A stretch of 64,000 nucleotides of DNA from Bryobacter aggregatus MPL3. Lineage in GTDB: Bacteria > Acidobacteriota > Terriglobia > Bryobacterales > Bryobacteraceae. Below, in pieces: positions 43,482 through 53,807 of the stretch (position 1 is the stretch's first letter; every line of letters starts with the position of its first letter). The stretch covers positions 3,348,001-3,412,000 of the forward strand of contig NZ_JNIF01000003.1 in NCBI RefSeq assembly GCF_000702445.1, given 5' to 3'. The notes under the pieces were generated by a model. The model searched no databases and was not told where the DNA came from. It saw nothing but the letters and a program-made list of their open reading frames with translations. A program made the position numbers and the translations under genes.

Positions 43482-43967
43482 CTACGCGATAGGATTGGCC
43501 AGCTTATCGAGAGCATCACCACTAAGACGGTAGCCGGTCCAGTCCTCGAGCGGCTGGGCGCCAAGGCTTTTGTAGAACTCGATGCTGGGCGTGTTCCAAT
43601 TGAGCACGCTCCATTCGACCCGTCCGCAGCCCCGGATTTTTGCCAGCCGCGCCAGATAGATCAGTAAGCTCTTTCCAATGCCTTTGCTCCGGAACTCCGG
43701 CCGGACATAAAGATCTTCGAGATAGATGCCTGGCTTGGCCAGAAACGTAGAGAAGGTGTGGAAGAACAGCGCGAAGCCAACCGCCTCTTCTTCCCACTCC
43801 GCAATGATCACTTCTGCTTTGGGGTGATGTCCAAAGAGGTGCTGCTGCAACCCTTCCTGGGTCGCGACGCACTCGTCAGTCAATTTCTCGTACGCAGCCA
43901 GTTCCCGGATGAACCCAAGAATCAAGCCAACATCTTCATTCATTGCGGGACGTAGGTGCAGGCTCAT
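43482..43967 (-). CDS. GNAT-family N-acetyltransferase (SAT1/diamine-acetyltransferase-like)
   Basis: 161 aa from ATG 43967 (MSLHLRPAMNEDVGLI). Acetyl-CoA-binding motif: YLEDLYVRPEFRSKGIGKSLLIYLA, followed by GCGRVEWSVLNWNTPSIEFYKSLGA, a combination close to diamine N-acetyltransferases. Substrate unknown. Last gene on the minus strand after ugd, with a gap of 23 bp. Confidence 0.85.
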   Translation of the reverse strand: MSLHLRPAMNEDVGLILGFIRELAAYEKLTDECVATQEGLQQHLFGHHPKAEVIIAEWEEEAVGFALFFHTFSTFLAKPGIYLEDLYVRPEFRSKGIGKSLLIYLARLAKIRGCGRVEWSVLNWNTPSIEFYKSLGAQPLEDWTGYRLSGDALDKLANPIA

Positions 43968-43990
43968 GACACTGATCTTGTAGATGGATG

Positions 43991-45343
43991 CTAGGGTAGT
44001 TTGGTAACAGTCCAGCCGCAGTTTTCCAGTGCTTCTGCATTCATCGCCAAGCGTGCGTCGAGGAAATTTTTCTGGCGGACGGTGCGGGCGAGTTCGGCCC
44101 AGTCGAGGTCGCGGTACAGATTCCACTCGGTAGCTAAGACGACCGCGTCGCTTTCGGCAACCGCAGCCTCTGGTGTCGCGGTGAGGATGCTGGCCAGGTC
44201 GGGATGTTCTTTGCGGAAGCGATCCATGGCGATAGGATCGTGGGCCTTGACGATGGCTCCACGTTGCTGCAGGCGTCGAATGATGTCGATGGCGGGTGCG
44301 TCGCGGAGATCATCAGTGTGCGGCTTAAAGGCCAAACCAAGAATGGTGATGGTGCGGCCTTTGAGAATCTTGAGAGTCTCGAGCAGCCGTTCGATGACGC
44401 GCACCCGCATCTGCGCATTCACCTGGCGTGCGGCGGCGACGATGGGCATGGTGAGGCCGTACTCTCCGGCTGTCGAAACCAGTGCCGCGGTGTCTTTGGC
44501 AAAGCAACTGCCGCCCCAGCCCAAGCCCGCATTGAGGAAGCGATTGCCAATCCGGGCATCCAGTCCAATGCCGCGAGCGACATGCTGGATATCAGCCCCT
44601 ACGCGGCTGGCCAGCACTCCGACCTCGTTGATGAAGCTGATCTTGGTCGCGAGAAAGGCGTTGGCGGCGTACTTGATAAGTTCTGCGCTGGCGAGGTCTG
44701 TCGAAACCAGCGGAACCGCAGAGAAGCCCTCGCGGCGCAGCTCAAAGGCTGGGGCAGGGAAGCTCTGATCGATCACCGGACGATAGAGGCGGTACAGATG
44801 TTCGAGGGCGAGCGAGGAGTCTGCGCCAATGACGATCCGGTCGGGGTAGAGGGAATCGAAAATCGCAGAACCTTCGCGAAGAAACTCCGGGTTCGAGGCG
44901 ACAGCAAACTCGGCGCTTTTGCCGCAGGCCTTCTGCGACTCGCGGATCAGCGCTCCCACCCAGTTGCCGCTCCCGATCGGTACCGTCGACTTATTGACGA
45001 CGACCGTAAAGGGGCTGGCCAGGTGTTGTCCAATACTTTGGCTCGCGCTGCCGAGATACTGCAGGTCGGGCTGCCCATCGGGAAGGCTCGGCGTCCCAAC
45101 GGCAATGAACACCACTTCGGCCTCGGGAATGGCATCTTCGTAGCGGCTGGTGAAGCGCATGCGGGAACGTGCGGCTTCGAGTAGATGGTCCAGATTGGGT
45201 TCGTAGATCGGGAGGTGCCCGGCGCTCAGCGCATCCACCTTGGCCTGATCGACGTCGAGACAACTGACTTCATGGCCGATATAGGCAAGACAGACGCCGG
45301 TGGTGAGCCCGACGTAGCCGGTTCCAATGACAGCGACTTTCAC
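43991..45343 (-). CDS. ugd: UDP-glucose 6-dehydrogenase
   Basis: 450 aa. Oxidises UDP-glucose to UDP-glucuronate with two NAD+. Rossmann motif VAVIGTGYVGLTTGVCLA; IAVGTPSLPDGQPDLQYL; the active-site Cys lies in LGWGGSCFAKDTAALV (about residue 270), with ELIKYAANAFLATKISFINE before it. The C-terminal domain has ILGLAFKPHTDDLRDAPAIDII. Normal length. It directly follows the BON-domain gene (stop 45344, start 45343). Provides precursors for surface polysaccharide. Confidence 0.95.
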   Translation of the reverse strand: MKVAVIGTGYVGLTTGVCLAYIGHEVSCLDVDQAKVDALSAGHLPIYEPNLDHLLEAARSRMRFTSRYEDAIPEAEVVFIAVGTPSLPDGQPDLQYLGSASQSIGQHLASPFTVVVNKSTVPIGSGNWVGALIRESQKACGKSAEFAVASNPEFLREGSAIFDSLYPDRIVIGADSSLALEHLYRLYRPVIDQSFPAPAFELRREGFSAVPLVSTDLASAELIKYAANAFLATKISFINEVGVLASRVGADIQHVARGIGLDARIGNRFLNAGLGWGGSCFAKDTAALVSTAGEYGLTMPIVAAARQVNAQMRVRVIERLLETLKILKGRTITILGLAFKPHTDDLRDAPAIDIIRRLQQRGAIVKAHDPIAMDRFRKEHPDLASILTATPEAAVAESDAVVLATEWNLYRDLDWAELARTVRQKNFLDARLAMNAEALENCGWTVTKLP

Positions 45344-45643
45344 TTACTTGGCGACCTGAACCTGATTGACGACCTTGGTGACGCCTTTAACCTTCTTGCA
45401 GAGCTTTTCGATCTTGCCACGGCCGCGCTCCTGATCGACACGTCCCTTGACCGTGACGACGCCGTCCTTGACTTCTACATCAAGCGCGCCGCCCTTGACG
45501 TCGGCATCATTCGAAAGACGGAGCCGGACCTGATCGTAAATCGTCGCGTCAGTCGTATTTTTCGTATCGCCGATGGCCTTTTGGGCGCTCGCTGGCAGAA
45601 GAAGAGAGACGAGCAGGGCAGTGACCGCCAATAAAGTTTTCAT
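45344..45643 (-). CDS. Exported BON-domain protein
   Basis: 99 aa with signal peptide MKTLLAVTALLVSLLLPASAQ and a single BON domain (IYDQVRLRLSNDADVKGGAL, then VEVKDGVVTVKGRVD and VVNQVQVAK). BON domains bind membrane or peptidoglycan surfaces; this resembles small osmotically induced periplasmic proteins. The start overlaps the era stop by 4 nt. Confidence 0.88.
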   Translation of the reverse strand: MKTLLAVTALLVSLLLPASAQKAIGDTKNTTDATIYDQVRLRLSNDADVKGGALDVEVKDGVVTVKGRVDQERGRGKIEKLCKKVKGVTKVVNQVQVAK

Positions 45644-46641
45644 TTGACCTCACTAGTATTTTGCCATCCCAACTCGTTCAAGAACGACTCGTTCTCACGC
45701 CATTTCGGCTTCACTTTGACGAAGAGTTCGAGGAAGAACTTGCGGCCGAGCATTTCTTCGAGTTCCTTGCGCGCATCGGTGCCGATTCGCTTGATCATCG
45801 TGCCACCGGCTCCGACGAGGATGGGCTTTTGTCCGGGCCGCTCCACCACGATGCTGGCAGAGACTACCACCACATTGGGTTTCTCTTCCCACTTCTCCAC
45901 CAGGACCGCGACGCTGTGGGGCACTTCTTCGCCGGTGAGGCGAAGGATCTTCTCGCGGATCACTTCCGCGGCGATATTGCGTTCGGGCATATCGGTGAAG
46001 TAGTCCGCTTCAAAACGGGGCTTGCCGAGAGGCAGCCGGGCAAGAATTGCTTTCTTGAGCGCGGCAATGCCTTCCCCTTTGCTTGCCGAGATGGGGAAGA
46101 GCTCGTCAAAGGGCATGAGCTGCGAGAAGGCTTCGAGGATGGGCAGCAGGTGGCGCTTGTCTTCGACACGATCCACCTTATTGAGAATCAGGAAGGCCGG
46201 CACTTTCTTGCGGTCCGCGTCTGCAACGCCGTCCTCTTCAATGCCTGCTTCACGGGCTTTGCGCAGCGTGTCGAGGGCCTGCTTCTCTTCTTCGGGAATC
46301 TCACCGCTCGGCGGCAGCGCGGTGACGTCGACAACATAGAGCAGCAGGTCCTTGCCTTCGAGAGAGGCACGGACGCTCTGCATCATGCGCCGGTTGATCA
46401 GCGTATCGCCGCGGTGGATGCCGGGGGTATCGAAGAACACGATCTGGCCCTCGTCTTCGGTGGCGACGCCCATGATCGAGGAGCGGGTGGTTTGGGGCTT
46501 GGCGGAAACAATCGCGAGTTTCGAGCCGAGCATGGCATTGAGTAAGGTACTTTTACCGGCGTTAGGACGACCGGCGATGGCGACGTGTCCGAAATGAGTC
46601 TGGACGCGACTATTCGATTTCGCCTTTGGCTTCTTCAGCAT
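45640..46641 (-). CDS. era: GTPase Era
   Basis: 333 aa from ATG 46641 (MLKKPKAKSNSRV), overlapping the preceding gene by 32 nt; the frame is open further upstream but lacks homology. G1 GRPNAGKSTLLNAML, G3 DTPGIH, G4 NKVD, then a KH domain in the last 90 residues (GAGGTMIKRIGTDARKELEE). Era binds the 3' end of 16S rRNA during 30S assembly. It carries an insertion between G3 and G4 (EREAGIEEDGVADADRKK-like) longer than in E. coli. Confidence 0.95.
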   Translation of the reverse strand: MLKKPKAKSNSRVQTHFGHVAIAGRPNAGKSTLLNAMLGSKLAIVSAKPQTTRSSIMGVATEDEGQIVFFDTPGIHRGDTLINRRMMQSVRASLEGKDLLLYVVDVTALPPSGEIPEEEKQALDTLRKAREAGIEEDGVADADRKKVPAFLILNKVDRVEDKRHLLPILEAFSQLMPFDELFPISASKGEGIAALKKAILARLPLGKPRFEADYFTDMPERNIAAEVIREKILRLTGEEVPHSVAVLVEKWEEKPNVVVVSASIVVERPGQKPILVGAGGTMIKRIGTDARKELEEMLGRKFFLELFVKVKPKWRENESFLNELGWQNTSEVK

Positions 46642-47902
46642 CGGGATCCTCCGTGGGGATTGGGGCACGGGACAGGCGCAGGCGTTCAACGCGGCGTTCG
46701 TCACTGGCAAGAATTTCGAGACGGAGACCGTCTCTCTCCATTGTTTCACCCGGGAGGGGTACTCGGCCAAACCATTCTGTGGCAAGGCCACCTGCCGTAG
46801 TGGCCTCGGTTTGCGAAGAAGGGGAAAACTCGACAAGATCCCGCAGATGATCGACGTCGAAACTGCCGGAAACGACGATCGCCCCGTCTGCTTCAGTGAT
46901 CAGGTCGTGGCCGGGTTCATGTTCGTCGCGGATTTCACCAAAGACCTCTTCCATCAGATCTTCCATGGTGGCCAGACCGGCGGTGGCGCCGTATTCATCC
47001 ACAACGATCGTCATGTGATTGCCGTCCTTCTGCATCTCCTTGAGGAGATCGGTGACGAGCTTGGTTTCGGGGACGAAGGCAATGGGGCGCTTGAGATCGG
47101 CAGCCTTGAGGCCGGCGCGGTTCTGGTCTTCCACCTCAAAGAGATCTTTGACATGGACAAAGCCGCTGATGTGGTCGATATCGCCCTCGTAAATAGGGAC
47201 GCGGGAGAACTGTTCGTTGATCAGCAGGCGGCGCAGTTCTTCGACAGAACGGGAGCCTTCAATGGCGACAATATTCGGGCGGGCGGTCATCACCTCGCGC
47301 ACGCGCTTGTCGCCAAAGGCGACAACGGACTGGATCAGTTTCTTGTCGCCTTCCTCAATGAGCCCTTCCTCTTCGCCTGCGGCGATGAGGGCATCGATTT
47401 CTTCCTGCGGACTGGCGCCTTCTTCCAGATGTTCCGGGGGCTGGGAGATCTCCGCGAGCGTTTCGGCAAAATTCAGGACGGCGGCAAAGGGGCGCATGAG
47501 CAATGCAGCCAGCCGGAGCAGCGGCACCATCGGACGCAGGAAATGGCCACTGGCACGGCGGTACATCAGTTGCGGGAGCAGGTAAGAGAAAACCGCCATC
47601 GAGAGCAATGCCACCAGAATGCCTTCGAGCAGATCGAGCACCGGGGCGGCTCCCCCGATGTTCAGCAACAGCGAGAGGATGCCAATCAGGACTAGCAGCC
47701 CATGCTTATAAAGGCTGAAGACCAGCGCGCCATGGTCGGTCTCCATATCGAGATCGGGCGCGATCGTCGACTTGAAGTAGTCGAGCGCGGCGGAATCGCG
47801 GGAGCGCAGGCGCAGACTCTCGAGATACAGCAGTTGGATAAACGAGAAGGCGGTCAGGGCGATCAGCGCCAGGACATAGAGTCCTCCCCAAAGGAGCGTC
47901 AT
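46610..47902 (-). CDS. CorC/HlyC-type DUF21-CBS membrane protein (CNNM-like)
   Basis: 430 aa. N-terminal DUF21 region with helices at about 1-25, 65-90 and 95-115 (LLWGGLYVLALIALTAFSF; LVLIGILSLLLNIGG). Two CBS domains at about 200-320 (RVREVMTARPNIVAIEGSRS; PIAFVPETKLVTDLLKEM), then the CorC_HlyC transporter-associated domain (GAIVVSGSFDVDHLRDLV). Members are linked to Mg2+/Co2+ efflux. The gene is a common neighbour of ybeY and phoH, as here, with a 4-nt overlap to ybeY. Confidence 0.9.
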   Translation of the reverse strand: MTLLWGGLYVLALIALTAFSFIQLLYLESLRLRSRDSAALDYFKSTIAPDLDMETDHGALVFSLYKHGLLVLIGILSLLLNIGGAAPVLDLLEGILVALLSMAVFSYLLPQLMYRRASGHFLRPMVPLLRLAALLMRPFAAVLNFAETLAEISQPPEHLEEGASPQEEIDALIAAGEEEGLIEEGDKKLIQSVVAFGDKRVREVMTARPNIVAIEGSRSVEELRRLLINEQFSRVPIYEGDIDHISGFVHVKDLFEVEDQNRAGLKAADLKRPIAFVPETKLVTDLLKEMQKDGNHMTIVVDEYGATAGLATMEDLMEEVFGEIRDEHEPGHDLITEADGAIVVSGSFDVDHLRDLVEFSPSSQTEATTAGGLATEWFGRVPLPGETMERDGLRLEILASDERRVERLRLSRAPIPTEDPDAEEAKGEIE

Positions 47903-48339
47903 TTGCGGGACCTCTCAATGAGCCCGCCGGGCAGCCCCAGGCTCTTGCGCCATTTGGTTTCGATCCGGCGCATTTGCCCCTTGTCGGTTTCATGATCGAG
48001 ACCGGAAAGGTGGAGGACCCCATGGAGCATGAGAACCTTCAACTCCTCAAGAGTCGTGTGTTGATGCTCTGCGGCCTGGGCGGTGGCGCGATCAAGCGAG
48101 ATCGCCAGTTCTCCAAGGTCTTCGGGATCGCCGGACGGGAAGCTGAGGACGTCGGTGGGGTAGTCGTGCTGGAGGAAGTCGCGGTTGAGCTCCTGGAGTT
48201 GCTTGTCGCCAGTGATCAGGCACGTGAAGTTGCGGTCTTCGAGTACTTCGGTGACCAGACTTTGCGCAAACGCACGCAAGCTCGCCTTCTCTTCTTTGGG
48301 AAGGGGCTTGCGAAAGAGGATGGTAGCGCGTTTGCCCAT
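47899..48339 (-). CDS. ybeY: Endoribonuclease YbeY (rRNA maturation factor)
   Basis: 146 aa. Zinc motif LMLHGVLHLSGLDHETDKG (H-G-x-L-H-L-x-G-x-D-H) and TDVLSFPSGDPEDLGELAIS. Acts in 16S rRNA 3'-end maturation and ribosome quality control. The start overlaps the phoH stop by one base. Confidence 0.95.
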   Translation of the reverse strand: MGKRATILFRKPLPKEEKASLRAFAQSLVTEVLEDRNFTCLITGDKQLQELNRDFLQHDYPTDVLSFPSGDPEDLGELAISLDRATAQAAEHQHTTLEELKVLMLHGVLHLSGLDHETDKGQMRRIETKWRKSLGLPGGLIERSRK

Positions 48340-49385
48340 CAGGCTTCAGGGAGTTCGGGCGTGCCAGGTGTGGAACTGGCGACGGCGGCTGAAACGGGGA
48401 CTGGCTCATCCAGGCGCAGCAGCATCTGACGGCCGATGCCGGTTTTCTCGGAGTAGGATTCGTAGGCGCGAACAATGCGCTGCACGAGACTGTGGCGGAC
48501 CACGTCCTGATCGTCAAAGTGGATGAAGGCAACGCCTTCGACGCCTTTCAGGATCTCGGTCACCTCCACTAATCCGCTGCGTTTCCCTCCAGGCAGGTCA
48601 ATTTGCGTGATGTCGCCTGTGACAACCATTTTGGAATTGAATCCGAGCCGGGTGAGGATCATCTTCATCTGGTCCGGAGTACAGTTCTGACTTTCGTCTA
48701 CGATGATATACGCGTCATTGAGCGTGCGGCCGCGCATGAAGGCGATGGGCGCCACTTCGATGGTGTTCTTTTCGAGCAGCTTTTCCACCTTATCGGCTTC
48801 CACCATGTCGTAGAGGGCGTCATAAAGCGGGCGCAGATAGGGATCGATCTTATCCTGGAGCGTACCGGGCAGAAAGCCAAGGCGCTCGCCCGCCTCCACC
48901 GCCGGACGCGTCAGCATGATGCGTGAAACCTGTTTGTTGAGCAGCGCCGAGACAGCCAGGGCCACGGCCAGATAGGTTTTTCCGGTTCCAGCCGGTCCAA
49001 TGCCAAAGGTCAGATCGTGTTTCTCAATGGCCTCCACGTAGCGGCGTTGGTTAATTGTTTTGGGGGCGAGAATCTTCTTCCCAAAGCTGCGCTGGCGGCC
49101 GCTCAAGTATAGATTTCTGAGAGTGGTGGATTCTTCGGTGGTGACGACGCGCAGGAAGTTATTTAAGTCACCGCTCGCGATGGCGTGTCCTTCCTTAAGC
49201 AGGGAAAGGTAATCTTCGAGGATGAGGCGGGTGCGTTCAACAGAACGATCTTCGCCATCAATATCGAGGTTGCCGTTATGCAGGAGGGTGCGAACGCCCA
49301 AGTTTCGCTCGACGAGACGGATATTCTCGTCGCGGGTGCCGAAAAAAGATTCGATGCCTTTACTGACAGGAACGCTGATTCTCAA
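48339..49385 (-). CDS. PhoH-like ATPase
   Basis: 348 aa. An N-terminal KH-like part (about 1-90) precedes the P-loop ATPase: FGIGPAGTGKTYLAVALAVS (Walker A), LTRPAVEAGERLGFLPG, and AYIIVDESQNCTPDQMKMIL (Walker B), with SKMVVTGDITQIDLPGGKRSGL. PhoH2/YbeZ-type proteins act with YbeY in RNA metabolism, which the order phoH-ybeY supports. First gene of the minus-strand operon; the upstream 121 bp is shared with a divergent gene. Confidence 0.93.
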   Translation of the reverse strand: MRISVPVSKGIESFFGTRDENIRLVERNLGVRTLLHNGNLDIDGEDRSVERTRLILEDYLSLLKEGHAIASGDLNNFLRVVTTEESTTLRNLYLSGRQRSFGKKILAPKTINQRRYVEAIEKHDLTFGIGPAGTGKTYLAVALAVSALLNKQVSRIMLTRPAVEAGERLGFLPGTLQDKIDPYLRPLYDALYDMVEADKVEKLLEKNTIEVAPIAFMRGRTLNDAYIIVDESQNCTPDQMKMILTRLGFNSKMVVTGDITQIDLPGGKRSGLVEVTEILKGVEGVAFIHFDDQDVVRHSLVQRIVRAYESYSEKTGIGRQMLLRLDEPVPVSAAVASSTPGTPELPEA

Positions 49386-49506
49386 CTCCTGTCAGTATAA
49401 AACAAGCTCAAGGGCACTGCCGGATTGCTGTAACCTTCACAAAACTTTACGTAGTTTTTCGAACGGGGCTCTAACTTTCCCGTCTTCCTTGTCGTCAAGC
49501 TAACGG

Positions 49507-50769
49507 ATGGCAATGAAAATGCAAATTACGAGACTCAGGGTGAGGGGACTCGCGGTGAGCAGAATCTGGATCGCGGGAGCCATGTTGTTGTGTGGCTCCA
49601 CGGTTGGATTGTTCGCGCAGGCAAGTCCGGCCCCAAAACCAGTTGTAGGCACGGTGACGGCGGCAGACGCCGCAAATCGTACGTTAACGCTGAAGGCGGA
49701 TGACGGCACGGAAACCAAGGTGAAAGTTGCCGGGACGGCGAAAGTATCGCAGATTCCCGTCGGCGAGACGACGATGACCAATGCGAAGCCAACGGAGCTG
49801 AGCGCGGTGAGTACGGGCGATCGAGTCGTCGCGCGCGGGCCGAGCGCGGATGGTGTGCTGAATGCAACTTTGATTGTCGTCATGAGCAAGTCGGATATTG
49901 CCAAGAAGCAACAGGCCGATCAGGCCCTCTGGGCCACAAAGGGTGTCTCGGGCATCGTAACAGCGGTGGATAAGGGCAGTAATACGGTCACGATCAATTC
50001 GCGTGGACCGGAAGGTGTGAAACCGCTGAAGATTGTGGTGGCCGAGAAAGCAACGGTGAAGCGCTATGCCGAAGGCAGCGTCAAGTATGCCGATGCGGTG
50101 GCGAGTTCGGTTGCTGACATTGAAGTCAACGATCAGGTTCGGGCCCTCGGCGCCAAGAGCGAAGATGGCGCTTCCTACACCGCTGAGCAGGTGATCAGCG
50201 GTGCCTTTCGAAACATCGCGGCAACGATCAAGAGCGTGGACGCGGCAAACGGCATTCTGGTCGTGACGGACCTCGATACCAAGAAGCCGGTCAACGTTCT
50301 GGTCGGAAAAGACGTCAATCTGAAGAAGCTGGCTGAAATGGCGGCAAACATGATGGCGGCACAGATCAATGGTGGTGCCCGAGGCGGTGCAGGAGCCGCT
50401 GGAATGGGCATGCGTCCAAATGGAGGAGCGCCCGGCGCGGGTGGCCCGCCAGCCGGTGGTTTTCCGGGCGGCGGCGCTGCGATGGGTGGCCCAGGCGGCG
50501 GAATGCGCCGTGGTGGCGACATGATGGGGATGGCAATTGATCGCTCGCCCGCCATTACGTTGTCAGAACTCAAAAAAGATGAAGCCCTCATCTTGTCTGT
50601 GAGCCGTACCAAGGATCCAAGCAAGGTGGTTGCCATCACCATTCTTGCGGGGGTTGAGCCGATTCTGGCGACCCCGGCAAATGGCAGCCGTGCCTCGCAA
50701 CTCGGAACCTGGAACCTCGATGGCGGTGCCGGCATGATGGGTGGCGGGGGTGGCGGCGGACCCCAGTAG
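49507..50769 (+). CDS. Exported DUF5666-like protein with Gly/Met-rich tail
   Basis: 420 aa. Signal peptide around WIAGAMLLCGSTVGLFAQ. Repeated small beta-barrel units: VVGTVTAADAANRTLTLKAD, GVSGIVTAVDKGSNTVTINS, and AATIKSVDAANGILVVTDLD, each like DUF5666. The 285-355 region is rich in Gly, Pro and Met (e.g. GGPPAGGFPGGGAAMGG), and the C-terminus ends GGAGMMGGGGGGGPQ. Function unknown. The next gene, an Oar-like receptor, carries a similar Gly-rich tract. Confidence 0.8.
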   Translation: MAMKMQITRLRVRGLAVSRIWIAGAMLLCGSTVGLFAQASPAPKPVVGTVTAADAANRTLTLKADDGTETKVKVAGTAKVSQIPVGETTMTNAKPTELSAVSTGDRVVARGPSADGVLNATLIVVMSKSDIAKKQQADQALWATKGVSGIVTAVDKGSNTVTINSRGPEGVKPLKIVVAEKATVKRYAEGSVKYADAVASSVADIEVNDQVRALGAKSEDGASYTAEQVISGAFRNIAATIKSVDAANGILVVTDLDTKKPVNVLVGKDVNLKKLAEMAANMMAAQINGGARGGAGAAGMGMRPNGGAPGAGGPPAGGFPGGGAAMGGPGGGMRRGGDMMGMAIDRSPAITLSELKKDEALILSVSRTKDPSKVVAITILAGVEPILATPANGSRASQLGTWNLDGGAGMMGGGGGGGPQ

Positions 50770-50835
50770 GTCTGCTCGCTCCACTCTTACTCCGCAGTTA
50801 AAAAACAAAAACGAATTCTTGCATTAGGAGCAACC

Positions 50836-53756
50836 ATGACCTCCCACGGTCGATTTCTGTCTATCATTCTCAGTCTCTTCGCTCTGGTGGCGTTGGGTAT
50901 GGCACAGACGCCTACGGGCTCGATTCTCAGAGGGATCGTGACCGACCCGTCGGGTGCCGCAATCCCTGGTGCCTCGGTCACTGTTTCCGGTGAGGGTGGC
51001 TTTATCAAACTCGCCTCCACAGACGCCGACGGTAAATTTGTGATCCAGCAGATTCCCGGTGGCAAGTATACGATCCGGGTTTCTTCGGCAGGCTTCAACC
51101 TGTTTGAACAGGCCAACTTCGAGATTGCGGCTGGCAAACAGGTGTCAATCAACGCGAAGCTGAACATCGAAAGTGCAAAGCAGGAAATCACGGTCACCGA
51201 CACAATCTCGATCGATCTCGATGCCGCCAGCAATGTCGGCGCCCTGACGCTGAAGGGCGAAGATCTGGAGATGTTATCCGACAATCCGGACGACCTCACC
51301 AACGAGCTGTCAGCGCTGGCAGGGCCTGCGGCCGGGCCGAACGGCGCGCAGATGTTCATCGATGGCTTCTCCGGGGCAAGCTGCCGCCGAAGTCCTCGAT
51401 TCGCGAAATTCGCGTGAACTCCAATCCGTTCTCGGCCGAGTACGACCGCATCGGTTTTGGCCGCATCGAGATTTTCACCAAGCCGGGTGCGGACAAGTTC
51501 CGCGGGCAGATTTTCTACAATGCGGGCAACAACATCTTCAACTCGCGAAACACCTTTGCCAACACAAAGCCAGACGCGAATCAGAACATGATCAGTGGCA
51601 GCTTCAGCGGCCCGGTCACCAAAAAGTCGAGCTTCTCCTTCGACATGGATACCCGCATCAACGATGAGGCGAGCCTGATCAATGCGAAGTATCTCGACAG
51701 CGGCTATCAGCCGGTTCCGTTTGTGCAGAACCTCTCGAACCCGACGCGTTTCTTCAACATCACACCGCGTTTTGATGTGCAGTTAAGCCCGAAGCACACG
51801 CTGACTTCCCGCTACACCTTTAACCGGAATACCAGCGACAACGGTGGCATCACCACCTTTACGCTGCCCGATCAAGCAATCAATTCTTCGGGCTATACCA
51901 ACCAGGTGCAGTTGACTCATACCTGGCTGGCCAGCGCGAAACTGATCAATGAAGATCGCTTCCAGTTTGTGGATTCCCACACCGACTCTTCCGGCAAGTC
52001 GGGGATCCCCACCATCCAGGTGGCCGATGCTTTCACCGGTGGTGGCGCGCGCTTCAGCACAAACTTCACGAACGAGAAGCGCTTCGAGTATTCGAATATC
52101 ACTTCGTACATCGCAAAGTCGCACATGCTGAAGTTTGGCGGCAGAATCCGTGGGGTTCTGCAGAACGATCAGAGTACGAGCGGCTACAACGGCAGCTTCA
52201 CCTTCCTCACGCTCAACGCCTATGCGATCACGCAGCAGGGGCTGGCAAACGGTTTGACGATTGCGCAAATTCGGGCGCTCGGTGGCGGGCCGCAGCAGTT
52301 CACTCTGTCGGCGGGGATGCCACTCCAGGATGTCAGCCAGGTGGATGCCGGGCTCTTCTTTCAAGACGACTGGCGCGTCAAGCCGAACCTGAGCGTGAAC
52401 CTCGGTTTGCGCTATGAGACGCAGAACAACATCAACAACAAAATGAACTGGGCGCCTCGCGTGGGCTTGGCCTGGGGCGTGGGCAAGCCGTCGGCCAATG
52501 GCGTGCGTAAGACCATTCTGCGCGCTGGCGCCGGCATCTTCTACGATCGCTTTAGCGAAGATCTGGTCCTCAACGCACGGCGCTTGAATGGGGTCAATCA
52601 GGTGCAGTACATCGTGAACCTGCCGGATTTTTATCCCAACTTCCCGGCGGCCACTGATCTGAAGGAATACGCTCGTCAAGGCACCACCCGCATCCTCGAC
52701 AAGAATCTGCACAATCCCTATCTGGTGCAGACCAATATCGGTCTCGAGCGCGCCTTGCCGAAGAACATCACGCTGGGCATCAACTACAACCATACGATCG
52801 GAATCCATCAGTTGCGCAGCCGTAACATCAACACGCCGCTACTGGGTACCTACGATCCACTCAATCCCGCAACGGCTGTTTATCCGTACGGCGCAGCCGC
52901 GGGCAACCTGTACAACTATGAATCCACGGGACGCTTCGTCCAGGATCAGCTGATCACCAATCTGAATGCGCGCATCAACCGGCGCGTTTCGATGTTCGGC
53001 TTCTACATGCTGGGCAAGGCCCGTGGCAATACGGACGGCGCGAACTCTTTCCCCAACAACACCTATGACCTGTCGCAGGAGTGGGGCCGTTCCTCCTATG
53101 ACATCCGTCATCGGAGCGTCGTCGGCGGATCGATCAATGCTCCTTACGGCATTAGCTTCAGCCCTTTCCTGTCCGCTCAATCGGGTGGCGCGTACAACAT
53201 TACGACGGGCCGCGATCTGTACGGGGATAATCAATTGCAGGTGCACCGTCCCGGCATCGCCAGTGGGCCGGGTGCAGGGATTGTCTACTACGATGGTCTT
53301 TATCTCGATACGAACCCAAAGGTGGGCCAGAAACTGCTTCCGCGGAACTTTGGCAGCGGGCCAAGCCAGTTTAATCTCAATCTGCGCATTGCGCGCACCT
53401 GGGGTTTTGGTGGCGAAACCGGCGCCGGCGCGAATGCGGATCCGATGCAGCAGATGATGCGCGGCCCGATGGGCGGCGGTGGTGGCGGTCCTCGTGGTGG
53501 TGGCGGAGGTGGTCCTCGTGGCGGCGGAATGGGCGGTCCGGGCGGTGGGATGGGGGGCGGAGGTGGTACGCATAAGTACAACATCACGCTCAGCCTGCAG
53601 GCTCAGAACATTCTGAATCACGTGAACTATGCCAATCCGGTCGGAGCGCTGAACTCACCGAATTTCGGACTCTATACCGCGACTGCGGGTGGCTTCTTTG
53701 GGGCAGGCAATTCCTCGAATCGCCGTCTCCAGATGAGTCTCCGCTTTAGCTTTTAA
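50836..53756 (+). CDS. Oar-like TonB-dependent receptor, frameshifted near 51375
   Basis: First frame 50836-51417, second 51414-53756; together about 970 aa. Ribosome site AGGAG before ATG 50836. Signal peptide, then a carboxypeptidase-regulatory-like domain (RGIVTDPSGAAIPGASVTV, GGKYTIRVSSAGF), a plug-like region (ITVTDTISIDLDAAS) and a long beta-barrel ending SLRFSF. At TCCGGGGCAAGC one missing G breaks the frame; with it, FIDGFSGGKLPPKSSIREIR reads through. A Gly-rich tract (53457-53570) sits near the end of the barrel. Such receptors are abundant in Acidobacteria and may import glycans or peptides. Confidence 0.85.
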
Positions 53757-53807
53757 CCAGATCGTTCGCCCGATCTAACGAAACCCCCTTTTCGTTCGGG
53801 CTGCGGT

